NCBI GenBank assembly: GCA_023374025.1 | Contig: SIJG01000177.1 | Location: forward strand, 109,446 to 173,445 | Reading direction: 5' to 3' | DNA length: 64,000 nucleotides | From: Heterodera schachtii | Taxonomy: Eukaryota; Nematoda; Chromadorea; Rhabditida; Heteroderidae | Shown here: piece after piece, positions 46,597 through 59,200 of the stretch | Layout: the number at the start of each line of letters is the position of its first letter | Numbering within the stretch: position 1 is the stretch's first letter | Made by a program: the position numbers and the translations under genes | The notes under the pieces: model-generated | The model's input: only the letters and a program-made list of their open reading frames with translations | Database searches by the model: none | What the model was told of the DNA's origin: nothing

Positions 46597-48747
46597 TATT
46601 ATCATGTATACATATAATTTTTTGTCAATAGCAATTCGTAAGATTGACAATTTTGTACAAAAATTTGACTTTGTATTTTAATTTATAATTTTTTTTAAAA
46701 TGATTATACTGTTCCTTTTCCAGTGCTTTGATAGGCTCCCGGAAAGTGCGTCAGTGACAAAAAACAAGTTCCTTGGGTTTTCGAGGTCGCAGGTCATGAA
46801 TCCGACATTCATTTTTGTTAATTCTAAACCCCGGACAACAATTCGAAGAAAAAAGTCAAAAGTCCAAATTTTCGAGTTTAACATTTTTGATTCAAAAATT
46901 TCAATTTTTACGTATATTTAAACCATTTAAAAAAATGCTAAATTCGAAATTTTTGGACTTACGATTTTTGTTGAATTCTGGTCTGGGTTTCGAATTCAGA
47001 TGTTATTTATAAATTTTTTAATTAGTTTTGAATGATTTTTTTTTAATTTTGATCTAAAAGAGATTGAAGAAATATAGTAATATTTCAATGAATATTTTCC
47101 AATTTATAAGTTGAAAAAGTATGCTGTATAAAATAAAATTTAACCACCAATATTATTAAACAATTCTTTTATTCATTATTTAATTGTGGATATTATTATT
47201 TTTATGCTCATATATTTTTTTATTAATTTTAATTTCTAAATATTTATTTTTTGAAAATTTATGCTTCAAAATCCTTAAAAGTATTACAATTATATATTTT
47301 CTAAATCAATTGAGTCATATATATTTTTTTAATCTTAGAGTCAACAATTAATTATTTTATTTTTTACTCTCATGGTGAAAAAACGTATATGTTTTTGTAG
47401 ATGAACGTGACTTTTTAACAAAATGATAAATATATAAATTTAATAGCGAATAGGGCAGAATTGGATTTAATCATTAATATTATGCATTATTAAATTATCC
47501 ATTTAAAATAAGAATATTTTGTGAAACTTCTGTATTTTTGAATTTAAATATTAATTTTCATTTTGCATATTTAATGTTTTCCACTTGCATAAAAAAGCTA
47601 AATAATATTTTTAAAGTAAAGAAAAGGAATTATTATAATGATTCAATTTTTGAGTAAATTTATTTTTTTCGTTATTAAGCAAATAAAAAATATTCAAACA
47701 ATTATTAAATCAATTATTTTGATAATTTAATATATTATATTTATTAATTTCAGCTATAAATTCATTTTCAATTATATATATACGAAAAAGAGTGAAAATT
47801 CATTATTTATATTTGCATTTTTTTCCAATAAAATCTATTAAATTTGTTTGAAATTATTTCTTTCATTTTTGTTTTATAAGTATACATGATGAATAATCGA
47901 GCTCTGAAACTTGATTGTTGCAGAGAATAGAATTAAAATTAAAGAGCTGGCATATTTTTCTACTGCTCTCTTTTAAAATGTTCTATATTTTAATACGCTA
48001 ATTTGTATTTATCGATTCTCATATTTTTAATTAATCAAGCACTAAAATTTGGTAAAATTTTTAAAATCGACGAAAAGAAACATAAGAATTCATATTAAAT
48101 CATTTTTACTATTTTTAAAAATTTATTTATAGAAATACTTTAGCTAATAATTCTCATTTTATTGTTTTTAAAAGTATTTGAATTTTTTATAAATTTGAAT
48201 TATTTTTGCTTTTTAACTTAATTCTCATTTGTATCTTTACAATGCAATATTTCTTCTTTTCATGACTTATTGGGGAATTATTTTGATCACTTTACTAAAA
48301 ATATTAAAATTAAAATGAAATAATAATAAAAGGTAATTTAATGCTTTAATAACATAGAATTTTTATATTTATGTAATTTTATTATTTAATAGTATATTAT
48401 GCCAAAATATAATTTATGTGTGTGAATTGCTGAAAATTTGAAATTTTTTATTATTAATTAATTAATTCTGATATGTATTTTAATATTAGGGTTAAGAACG
48501 ATTTTGAACGACGGGTATACTATTTCAAAAGGATATAACTGGAAAATTTTATTATTTGAAAGACACAAGAAATTTTAATATGCAATGAAAAATTATTAAT
48601 ATTCATCAGAGGTAATTTGTTTACATATTTTGCATAAACGATGCCATATGATTAAACATTGTATAAAATTTCAAAAACTAAAATTTTACATGTTTTCTGG
48701 AATTCTCTTTTTCAAGGACATTAAATTTTGGTAATAGTAAGGAAGGA

Positions 48748-48763
48748 CCCCCCCCCCCCCCCC
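48748..48763. repeat. C16 homopolymer
   Basis: Sixteen consecutive C are followed by ATTTTTT. This is unusual in DNA this AT-rich. Such G/C tracts can form quadruplexes and are unstable without the helicase DOG-1/FANCJ in nematodes. Confidence 0.95.
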
Positions 48764-50886
48764 ATTTTTTGAAGAAAATTTTTTTTCAAATGTAATGAAA
48801 TAATTTTGAGACTGATTACCCAGACATGAAATAAAAAATAATAATTTTAAAGGAAAAAATAATTTTAAATAAAATTGTTGAAATATATACTATCAAATTA
48901 AAATTGAATTAAATTATTTTTCAATCAAATATAAAAAAAATTATAAATTAAATTAGTGCGATCAGATTAGAAGAATTTTAACGGTGTACGGTTAATTAAA
49001 GCAATAAATTATTTGAAAAGTCATAAAACTTATTTGTTGGAATTGTGAATTATTTATTAGTTTATTATTTCTTAAATAATTCTTTTTATTATAAACTTTA
49101 ATAAATATTTATTTGGTTTAATTTTTTTAAATTTTATCGAATTTGCCAGACTATGTGCAAAAGCGGCTTTACAAATTTGTCTATAAAACCTTTGCAATAG
49201 AGAATTATTTTGAAAATAATTCTTATTTTTCTGTTGAATCTATCTTTATTAATGAATTTTTTTGAAAAAGTTTTTAAATTTGTTTATAAAATAATAAATT
49301 ATTGAACATTTCTTCCGTTTAAATGATTAAAGAAAATAAATTTACCTAATTTTGTTTATTTAATTCATTTTTTTGTATGTTTAAAAAAAATATTAAATTT
49401 TGAAGAAATTTTTAAAATATAATTTAAATTAACGAATTAATATTATAAATCTTTTAATAAAAACAAATGTATCTTAATTTTTTGTAATAATTTTTTCCCA
49501 TTCTCGATTTATTGTAAATTAAATTTTTATTTAAGTTACCCTTTAAAGTTACTAGTTTGATTCAGAAGAAAAAATTTACCAAAAATATTTTTAAGAATTT
49601 AAACTTTTTTTTTTGCATTGTGAAATGCAATTAGTTTAATTTGCTTTAATCAATTTTTGAAAATTATATTTTTATTTTTTGGTTTTTTGGGTTTTTGGGT
49701 TTTTGTTTTGCATTATAAGATAAAATTAAATATTTTAAAATATTTTTAAGCAAAAATTCGAAATATTTTATTTTAAATAATATTAGATTTAAGTTTTCAA
49801 TAGAATATTGTAGATATTCTTTATTATTTCTCGTATCGATGTGGGAGATTTTCTCTATTTTAGCGGATTGGTTGATAAGAGTCAATTGTTACTATGTTGA
49901 TATTTTTAGATTTTCCTTTTCAATTCGAATACTTATTTTAATTTAATAATTTATTTAATATAAGTATTGAATTATATTTAATATTTTTGTCATTTAATTA
50001 TTTTATCATTTTTTCAACAAAATATTTTTGAAATTATTTTGAAGGGTTTCTGATTTTTTTTTTAATTCTTATATCTGTATAATTTTATAATTGATATTAT
50101 TGTATTAAATATTCAGCTTTATTCTCGATTTAATGTATTATTATTTGGTGAAGTGATCAATTTCCTCAGTTCTGCTATTACGATTTTAACAACGCTAAAC
50201 AATCAAGTAATTTAAGACAAACTTTAAATAATATTTTTAATTATTTGAAATTGATGAACATTTTTGTTATTTCTATAATATATTGATGCTTAAACGGAAT
50301 AATTTTGACCAAAAAAAGTTTTTGTAAGTTAAAATAATTTACATCTGAAAAAGATTAATATTATTTATTTTGAGACGGACCATGCAAAATTTATTATGGG
50401 AAAACTTTTTTATTTTTTCGAACATTTTCATAAAACCTATTTCGTTTTTCTTTGGTGTTGTATTTTTTCTCATATTATTTTTTTAAGTGAAATAAATTGT
50501 CAGTTTATTTAATTAATTAATCTGAAATTCTATGAGTCATATTATTTTTAAAATTTTTGTAACAATCCATCTAATAACTAAGATTCTGTTTCATTAATTT
50601 CTTGTATTATATTGTAGTTCAGTGCTGTAATTTTTAAATTATGCAAAATTAATGATGAAATGGTTATAAAGTTTTGAGTGGGTAAAATTCTCTTTTATTA
50701 TACCTGACTTTTCGTTTTTCATAAATTATTTCATTAAATTATTTTTAATATTATTATTAAAGTACCGGAAATAACTTTTCATAATATTTTACTTCGGTTT
50801 TTATTTATAATTTTGTTGCGATGAATTTTATTTTAACATTTTTGCTTTTATTTTATAAATTACCTTTTTTTATTGCTTTGTTTTGT

Positions 50887-51023
50887 TTTTCTTTTTTTAA
50901 TAATTTTTTTTAATCGAATATTTTTTTCATTAACTTTTCTTTTTTCAATTCACGACCAAACTCCCATTTCCGTCTTCAAATGGATGAATTCGACCAATTG
51001 GTTTAACATTTGATAATTTTATT
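50887..51023. repeat. Direct repeat pair, copy 1
   Basis: The copy is centred on AAACTCCCATTTCCGTCT, then ATGAATTCGACCAATT. The second copy at 51676-51811 is in the same orientation about 788 bp away, with scattered substitutions. It is non-coding, with the conserved core richer in GC than its flanks. Confidence 0.75.
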
Positions 51024-51675
51024 TACAGTTTCTTTTATTCCAATTCTGTTAATTAAATTGGATATTATATAAGATATTCTGCTGAAAAAAAGAAATTTAT
51101 AAAAAGATTTACAATTAAAAAATAAATCAAATTTTTTGTCAAGAAAAATCAAGCTTTTAGGTGATAAATTTTGTGAAAATTTTACAAATTTTTTGAAATA
51201 TATTTTATAAGATTGTTTTTATTTATTTATTAAATTTAAATAATAAAACATATACCTTGAAAAATAATGCGATTTATTTATTTGGAATTATTTTCAAGTG
51301 TAAATTTTTTTAAAAGTTATCATTAATATTTTTATCAATAGTTTTTTAGTTTGCATTTTCGGTAGTAAAATTTAAAATCTACAATTCATTTATTTCATTG
51401 TTGTATTTGAGGTTTAGGATGTTCGTACTTCCTATCATGAATATTATATATATATTTATAATCTGCAAAAATTCATATAAAATTTATTAATCAACAAAAA
51501 ATACCATTTTTCAGAGATATTATTTATTTGATCATACGTTTTAATGAAATGTTGTACCGCCCCAATTTGTTCGGATTTCGGTGAAATAAATATATTTATT
51601 ATTTATTGGACTAATAAAAGTCGAAAATTTTTTGTGTCTTTTTTTCATTTTTTTTTAGTAATATTTGTTGCTTCG

Positions 51676-51811
51676 GTTTTTTTTTAATAATTTTTCTTTT
51701 AAATGTAATATTTTTTTCTCATTAACTTTTCTTTTTTCAATTCATGATCAAACTCCCATTTCCGTCTCCGAATGGGTGAATTCGACCAATTAGTAGAACA
51801 TTTGATAATTT
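51676..51811. repeat. Direct repeat pair, copy 2
   Basis: This is the diverged copy of 50887-51023, with the same core AAACTCCCATTTCCGTCT and GTGAATTCGACCAATT. Confidence 0.75.
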
Positions 51812-53052
51812 ATTGTAATTCTTTTCTCATTTGTACCATGTTTTCATTAAATTATTAATTTTCTATAGTAAATAATTTAAATGATTCTTTTCCATGTGTA
51901 TTAAAACGAACTCAAAAACATTTCTAAGTTTTAAAACAATCAATGTTTATTGGTTTCAGAAAATTCAAAAAATTATAAAATTTAAAATTTGTTTACCTTT
52001 TTTAAAATTTAATACTATTTGTTTATTTTTCACTTTTTTCTGATTTTTATAAAATTATTTATTCTATCCTACCTTAATTTCTCAATCAACAGAGAAAAAA
52101 TCCAAAAATTGGTCATATTTAAAAAGATATGTTATTTTTTTAATATTTTAAACTGATTAACTTTAATAAAAGTACCTTAAAATTTTTTTGAAAATATTAT
52201 TCATTATTATGTCATGCGTTTTTTAATTCAATAATATCCAACTTTTAAAATTTGTTACATCATTAATTATATTTAATTTTGTTTATTTAAATTTAATTTC
52301 TTCTGCATAGTTTTATCATGTCCACTTCACAAAACGAAATGAAAGCTTTCTTTTCAATAGTAAAAGAAGATTATATATTCTCCTTTTTGAATTTTTCTGT
52401 TTTTTCACATTTTAATTTTTTATTAATTCAAGTGACGATATTTTGAACCAAACGATAATAACGATTCAGATCAGCTGATAGGGGTTTTTGCATGTTAGTT
52501 TACTAAATAAAATAAAGAATGTGATTTTTAAGTAAATTTTTTTATTCTTTTGTTTTTTAAGTACCTTATTTGTGAAATTCTTTTTAAGCAAAATTTACAA
52601 TTAATTTCTGATTTGGAATTCTTAAAATTTCTTTCTGCAAATAATTTAATTAATTTTGTTTAGGATTATTTTTTATTAGACACCTTTGATTCATAAAATA
52701 TATAAAACTCTGCTTTAATGAAGAAAGGAAATTTAAAAAAATTATGTATGGGGGTTATATTTTTTCAAATTTTTGATTAAATAATTTTTTCTCATTTTCA
52801 GTTTGTAAAGAATTTTAGTTTTAAATAAATTCATTAAATTTCACATTTAAAAAAATTTATTTTTAAATTAAATTATCATAAAATTTAGCAAATATTTTGT
52901 TTTTTTTGGTAATATTCTTATAAAAAAGCTTTAAATACACCATAATATAATGTCATCTTGAGAACAAGAGAATTTTAAATAAAAGAAGATATTATTTATT
53001 TGAATTTTTATAAACAATAATAAAACAAGAACTTTTCTTTTAAAATAAATTT

Positions 53053-53108
53053 ATATGTCAGTAGTTACCCATACCTAGTTGTCGTCAGTGCACGAAGTTT
53101 TCGCGCAT
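53053..53108. repeat. Fragment of the AGTAGTTACCC element
   Basis: AGTAGTTACCCATACC, then TTGTCGTCAGTGCACGAAG and TTTTCGCGCA, match the left end of the element at 32105 with a few substitutions. The sequence leaves the element after the inner palindrome. It is a truncated relative more than 20 kb away. Confidence 0.8.
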
Positions 53109-53965
53109 TTATATCTATAAAAAATTAAAAAATGAATTTATTTAAAATAATTAATTTTTAATTGCTCTTATAATAGAATGCTTAATGGTTTTTTCTTTTG
53201 ATGAATCTCGGAATTCAAATTTATTCAAGAAATTTTCAAAATAAATATATTTTTTCTTTTTTTAATATAAGTTTCTAATTATTTGGAATAACTTATCTAT
53301 TTTGCGTAGACAGTTTCAATTAGCTTAATTATATTTCTTAGCATAGATATAGTTTTTAATATTTTCTGTTATATTTTAATCTATTTCTGTTAAAGATTTC
53401 ATATAAGGAAATTTTATTTTGCTAATGATCTTTTGCTTAAAAGACAAATACAATAATTATTATTTATGCACAAAAAAAGTTGAAAATTTTTCGGAAATTA
53501 ATAAAAAAATAAACAAAAAATTTCAATTTTGAATTATTTAATAAAATATTCTTTTATACCATAGACTTGAATGATATAATAAAGATTTCTGTATAATATT
53601 GTCTAACATAATTTTTATACCCTATTTACAGTGTATAATGGTGCATTTAATTAAATGTTTCCGTAATCTAAAAAATTTTTAATTAGTTTCTAATAAGTTT
53701 AATTTAATACTGCAAGAAAATTGCCATTATTTTTTTCATTTTTCTAAATAAATTAAAAATAACTATAATTATCCTTAAAAAAATAGCACGAATACTAGTA
53801 AAAAAAATTTTAAGTTAAATTTAGCTCTACTCTCTCTCATTTTCTGATCAATATTTTAAAATAATTTATAAACATCTATCAGTTCAAACTGTCAATAAAC
53901 TAATTTAGAATTTTAAGTTTATCTTTTTGTAAAAAAAATTTAAATAAAAGGTCTTATGTTGTTTC
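53109..53965. other. AT-rich stretch, nothing recognised
   Basis: This is low-complexity AT DNA without supportable features. Confidence 0.6.
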
Positions 53966-54195
53966 GTAAAAGTGCCAATTTATAGATTTTTCGAAATAAA
54001 TCAGTCATAACTTTTCTTAAACACAACCTCATTAAATAATGTTGATATCATACGTATTCTTGCTTTCTCTATTAGCGAAAAATTTTCAGAAAATTTAATT
54101 GAGTTTCCAGAAGTTCTGACCAAAAATTTTTAGGTTGTATTTAAGAAAATTATGGCGTATTTTTCTCGATAAATCTGTAAATTTGGCAGTTTAAC
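53966..54195. mobile_element. 230-bp degenerate inverted-repeat element
   Basis: The arms 53966-54029 and 54132-54195, 64 bp each, are inverted copies with moderate divergence (left starts GTAAAAGTGCCAATTTATAG; right ends GGCAGTTTAAC). The equal arm lengths and about 100-bp centre suggest an old MITE. No target duplication or superfamily signal was found. Confidence 0.6.
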
Positions 54196-55680
54196 GGACA
54201 TTATTGTATATTTTAAGAATTTATAAATTTAAAAAACTATCAAATACATAAATAATTTTAAAAAGTAATAAAATTAATTGTATTCAAGGTTTAATGCATA
54301 TTATTTGAATTCCAAATCGATGCGCATAATTTCTGGGCAATTACCAAGAGAATTTAAAGTAATTGCAAGTACAATAATAATAATGATTATTTTTCAAATA
54401 TATTTTGATTCAATTTATATTTTTTGCTTACGCACGAAATTCACCATATGAAATTGTAAATATTGTAACATGAACGAACATTTTTATATAAAATATTTAG
54501 AGATTATCATAAATATAAATGAGAACTTGAAGAGATGAAAATAAAGACTAAAAATTTTAATTATTAGTAACTTTTTAGAATTATTGTATTTATTGGATTT
54601 ATTTAATGTAACTTAATTGAATTTATTAAATTAATAATAAATGGACAAGTTCTTTATAATAATTGAAGAAAAAAAATTTAAATGTACAACAATTTTTTTT
54701 ACTATACATTTAGCAATAAAATAAATAATAAATATTTAAAAGAATTACTAAAACTACAGTTAAATCCAAAATTTTTAATTTCGATTAAAATATATTTTTT
54801 AATATTTATAGACCAAATAAAAGATAAAACTTTAAAAAATTGTTTTAATTGAATTGTAAATTTTTTTTAAATATCATTTATGCAAAATAAAAAAAAGAGA
54901 AGAGTATTTGTCGTATAAAACCGTGAACGACGGCAACAAGCAAAAAGCATACATGTGAGTTACTTAAGAGATTGAAAATATTATAGAGAAAATTAATTTT
55001 AGGCGCTAAAAGAAGAAAGGGAATATTATATATAATGAAATATATTTAAGTTGCATTAAACAAAATATTTAATTTTTACTATTTTTTTCATCTTTTTCAA
55101 AAAAGATTTGTATAATATTTTATGTTATAGCATGGAAAATTAAATAATTTTTTTAATATTTAATAAAAATCTTTTAATATTCTTATAAAAAATATATGCG
55201 CCCTAAAAATTAAAATAAAAATATAAATTTTGATAATTAAAGAAATCCCTTTTATGAGAGTTAATAAAAAAAGAGATAATATTTGTGAAAAGTACCAATA
55301 AAAAACGTTTACGTAATAAAAAAAAACAACGAAATTATTTTACATTTTGTATCACCATTAATTAAAGTTAAATTAATAATTTATTCAAGTATAGATCAGA
55401 CTATTTAAAATTTTATATGAATTTTTTATGATTTTCTATTATTGTATTCATATTAAAATTAAGCTAATTGAATGCGCAAAATAGATAAGTTACTCCAAAT
55501 AATTAGAAACTTATATTAAAAAAAGAAAAAATATATTTACCGAATTTCGGTGTATTCTTCTTATTAACATTATAATTTTCGAAATAAGAGTTCAAAAATT
55601 CAACGAATTTGAATTCATTTTTTGGGCTAATCTATATGAAAATTTTAGATGAAATGAATAAAATAATGAGCTCCCTATAG
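54196..55680. other. AT-rich stretch, nothing recognised
   Basis: No frames of note. A scrap near 54915-54955 reads YKTVNDGNKQKAYM before a stop, too short to call. Confidence 0.55.
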
Positions 55681-55682
55681 CC

Positions 55683-56217
55683 TGAAATGCACGAAAAACA
55701 TGTTTTTTGGGGGGTTGTTAAGCTACTTTTCGAGTTATTAGCACCTATTTTCTAGGTTTTTATTTTTAGCACCTAAAAAACCTAAAAAAAAATTTAAAAA
55801 CTTATTTTCACCTATTTTGGCGTTTTGCCCAAAATTTTTTAACAAAAATGCAATAAATTAGAAAATAGACCCCTAAGAATCGACCCAAAATTTAAAAAAA
55901 AATATATACCCCTAAGAATCGACTCGAAAATTTTCAAAAATATACCCCTGAGTGAAAAATTTCTCAAAAATTTATCTCCAAAATTTATTTTTTATTTTCT
56001 TGACGAGAAATTTTGATTTTGAAAATTATGTATCTCATTAATGATATGGCATACATTATATTTTTGCTTTTTGAAGAAAATTTTCGATTTTACACCCCTA
56101 AATTCGGAACTTTTTGGCACCTATTTTCCCATTTTTAGCACCTATTTTGGGGGTTTTTTAGAACCTAAAACCTACCTATTTTGGCAGTTTTTAGCACCTA
56201 TAAATATCAGCCCTATT
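55683..56217. mobile_element. hAT-like non-autonomous element, second copy
   Basis: The right end CTATAAATATCAGCCCTA is the complement of the terminus at 45928. The interior (GGGGGGTTGTTAAGC, TTTTGCCCAAAATTTT, ATACCCCTAAGAATCGA) parallels 46198-46400. Near the left side GAAATGCACGAAAAACA matches the complement of the hAT element end near 5920-5940, so the family is probably related to it. The true left end was not found, and the copy may be truncated or rearranged. Confidence 0.55.
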
Positions 56218-56280
56218 TATTAAAGAAAATTTTTACTTATACACAACGAATTTACCAGTGAAAAATTAAGAATGAAATTT
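56133..56280. repeat. 148-bp inverted repeat, right copy
   Basis: This is the reverse complement of 45864-46011 with no difference that I can see. The last 63 bp (56218-56280) lie outside the CCCTA element end, so the duplicated unit includes flank sequence. Confidence 0.85.
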
Positions 56281-59200
56281 AAAAAAAGATACAAATTTAA
56301 TTAAAATGGTAAATTGTAAAATATCTCTTTTTGACAAAAGCTGCTACTAAAATACAATAAATTTTTATTTTTTAAAAATTATTTTAAAATATAAAAATAA
56401 ATAACATTTGATGCCCGAAGAAGTCAATTATGCAATACTATTAGAATATAAAAATATATAGTAATTTACAAAATATTGTAGATGCAAAAATGAAAAAATC
56501 AGAATATCTTACAAATAAAATTTTAAAAATAGGTGTGAGAATAAATCTTTAAACAATGAAACCTAAAAAATATAAAATCAATAGATCTTAATATTTATAA
56601 TTAGACTGAAATACCTAGAAATAATAAATCATAAATCCTATTTAAATTTTATTTGATAATTGGCGATTTAATTTTTGCACTAATAATATATTTTCTTGTA
56701 AATTCTAATTTATTTATTTATAATTAATGAAAAATTAGTAAAAAAGAAAATTGTCTACTTATTAAAAATAATCACAAAAATTTATCAAAATGAATATCGA
56801 ATTTGTAAATATAATATCTATTAAATTGATTCTTGTAAATATATAGCAAAAAAAAAATCAAGAAATGAGCATGTCACGAAGTAGCGCACTAGATTAAAAA
56901 TATTCTAGGCTAATAAATTCTTCGATAAGAAGTTAATTAAAATTGTATTGTTTGTTTTAAACAATTTGTTGTGCTTCATTTTTTCATCAATTTTAATTAT
57001 TATTGTCAAATTTATTTTTATTGCCAAAAATATAATGAAATTAAATTATAATAAAATAATAAATTTTTAAAATTTATTTTATACATGGAATTTTTTGGTC
57101 CATTTCTAAAGAACAAATATTAATATTTTTCAATTTAATTATTGTGTCGAAAAAATGACGAACTGAATTACAGTGGAGTTAATAATAAATATATTTTTAA
57201 AAAATATTCAAATAGAAATTTAAATTAATGCCTTTACTATCTTTTGCTTTTTTTAAACGGCTGATGGACGAACGACTTTAAAAGTATTTAATAAAATAAT
57301 TACATTCTACTCTAAATGAAAAAATATATTATTACATTAAAGATAGGCGGAAAAACAAAGGACATTAATTTTTACAAAACAAAGCAATAATAAATAAAAA
57401 GAAATACATAAAATAAAATTATTCATAATATTTTAATGCAAATGTATGATTTAATAAAAAAACAAACTAAGAACACGTAGAGAAGAACCGTAAAACAGAA
57501 GCCGAGATAAAGACAAACTATGATTTTTGAAAATAAAAATAAAAATCAAATAACTAAATCATTATCATATAAAAATTTGATTGACTAGTATAAATGAATT
57601 CCAAGCAACAAATGAAGGTGTAAATAATATTTCGTAAAATCCTTTCACCCTTAAAACTAGCTTTTATATTTTCCATACATTTTCAAAGCTTTTCATAAAA
57701 ACATTAAATTAATTTATTATGTAAAAATCTAATGCAAATATCTTAACCGGCACTAAAACTGCTGGCTTTTTTGACTATTTAGCAGTTTATTATAATGAAA
57801 CAGAAATTGAAAACCCTCAAGTAAAAAAAAAAACTATAAATGACCATTTGTTAAAACAAAAGGAAAACACTTTATAAAAAGATTAATTGTTAATTCTCAA
57901 CTTTTAAATTAATAAATCTAAAAATTTTTTGATTTTTTTAAAGCAAAGCAATTCAGCAATTCCTTTATTGTTGGATTTTATTACTTTTAAAAAAAACTAA
58001 ATGAAAAAGGTGTTAATTAATGATAAAGGGTTAAAAATTACACAAAAAAGAAAATAACAAAAAAAGATTATATAATTTGACTAGTGGTAATCCATTTAAG
58101 ACCACTCAACAAATATAATCAAATAATTACTAAAGTACTACGAGAAATCAACCACTTACAACAAAACTATGATTTTAAATTTTAATAAAAAAGCCTCAAA
58201 TAAAATTAGTTAATAGCAATTAAATAAATATATTTTTAGATTAAGTATATAAAAATTAATATTCGTTTATCATTCTTGACATTAATAAAAATGGCGATTT
58301 AACCGAAACCATTGGAGAAAATCCCATAAAAACTAATTATTATAAGAACAAATTTTTTATTTAGATAGTTAAATATAAAATTAATAATTATATTTTAGAA
58401 TTAAAAAAGATGTATGTCTTAATCATCACTCTCCTCCACATATTATATTACAATACAACGTCAAGAGAATAACTACTTACAATATATAAATAATATTTCA
58501 CGAAACTAAACGACAGAAAATTAAACATTAATTAATTGCTAAATAAAAATTGAAATAATTAAGAGAAGATTTTTTATTTTATTTATTTTTATAAATATGT
58601 CAAAAACAACTCATCAACATGCGCCTAACTACAATAATTGATTATTACTGTTAGTTAAAAGCTGCAATTGGATTTAAATATATGGAAAAACAAAATTTTA
58701 AATTGTTTTTTCGGTTTAAATTTACAAATTTTATTAAATAAAAGCTAAAATAAATTCTAATCAAATCATTGTTTCATTCCGCCCACTAACACAAAAAAAA
58801 TATATAAATTAAATCCGCAAGAAAATTAATAAGCTTCTATTGTATATGAAACAATTAAACATGGAATTGCATTCATTATGAATCAATGCACGACATTTTC
58901 GCCATGTGAATTTATAAAATGTAGTTCTTAATATACATATAAGTTATAATAAATATTTATTAATTATATTAAAATGTGTATTTAAAATAATTATTTGAAA
59001 ATTAAGATATAATTTAATAAATTATAAAATATTTCGTTCGAGCAAATTATTTATTTTTTTTAATTTATTTGTTTTTAAATATTAAATTATCATAATATGC
59101 TTAACTTTTCTTTTTTATAAAGATTAAATATAGATTCCTTGTAAATTATTACCAAATTTATATCAAAAAATAATTATAACATTAATAGTAAAAAATATTT

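Larger units (their letters stand above)
46597..53052. other. 6.5-kb AT-rich stretch with minor repeats
   Basis: There is no gene that I can support. The stretch holds a slightly GC-richer patch at about 46720-46990 with short frames on both strands, a run of 16 C at 48748-48763, and a direct repeat pair at about 50887-51023 and 51676-51811. The rest is AT-rich low complexity. Confidence 0.55.

Noticed and set aside
46745..46800. Degenerate tRNA-like segment (GTCAGTG ... GGTCATGAATCC)
   Set aside because: Both boxes carry several mismatches, and the surrounding sequence does not fold as a tRNA.
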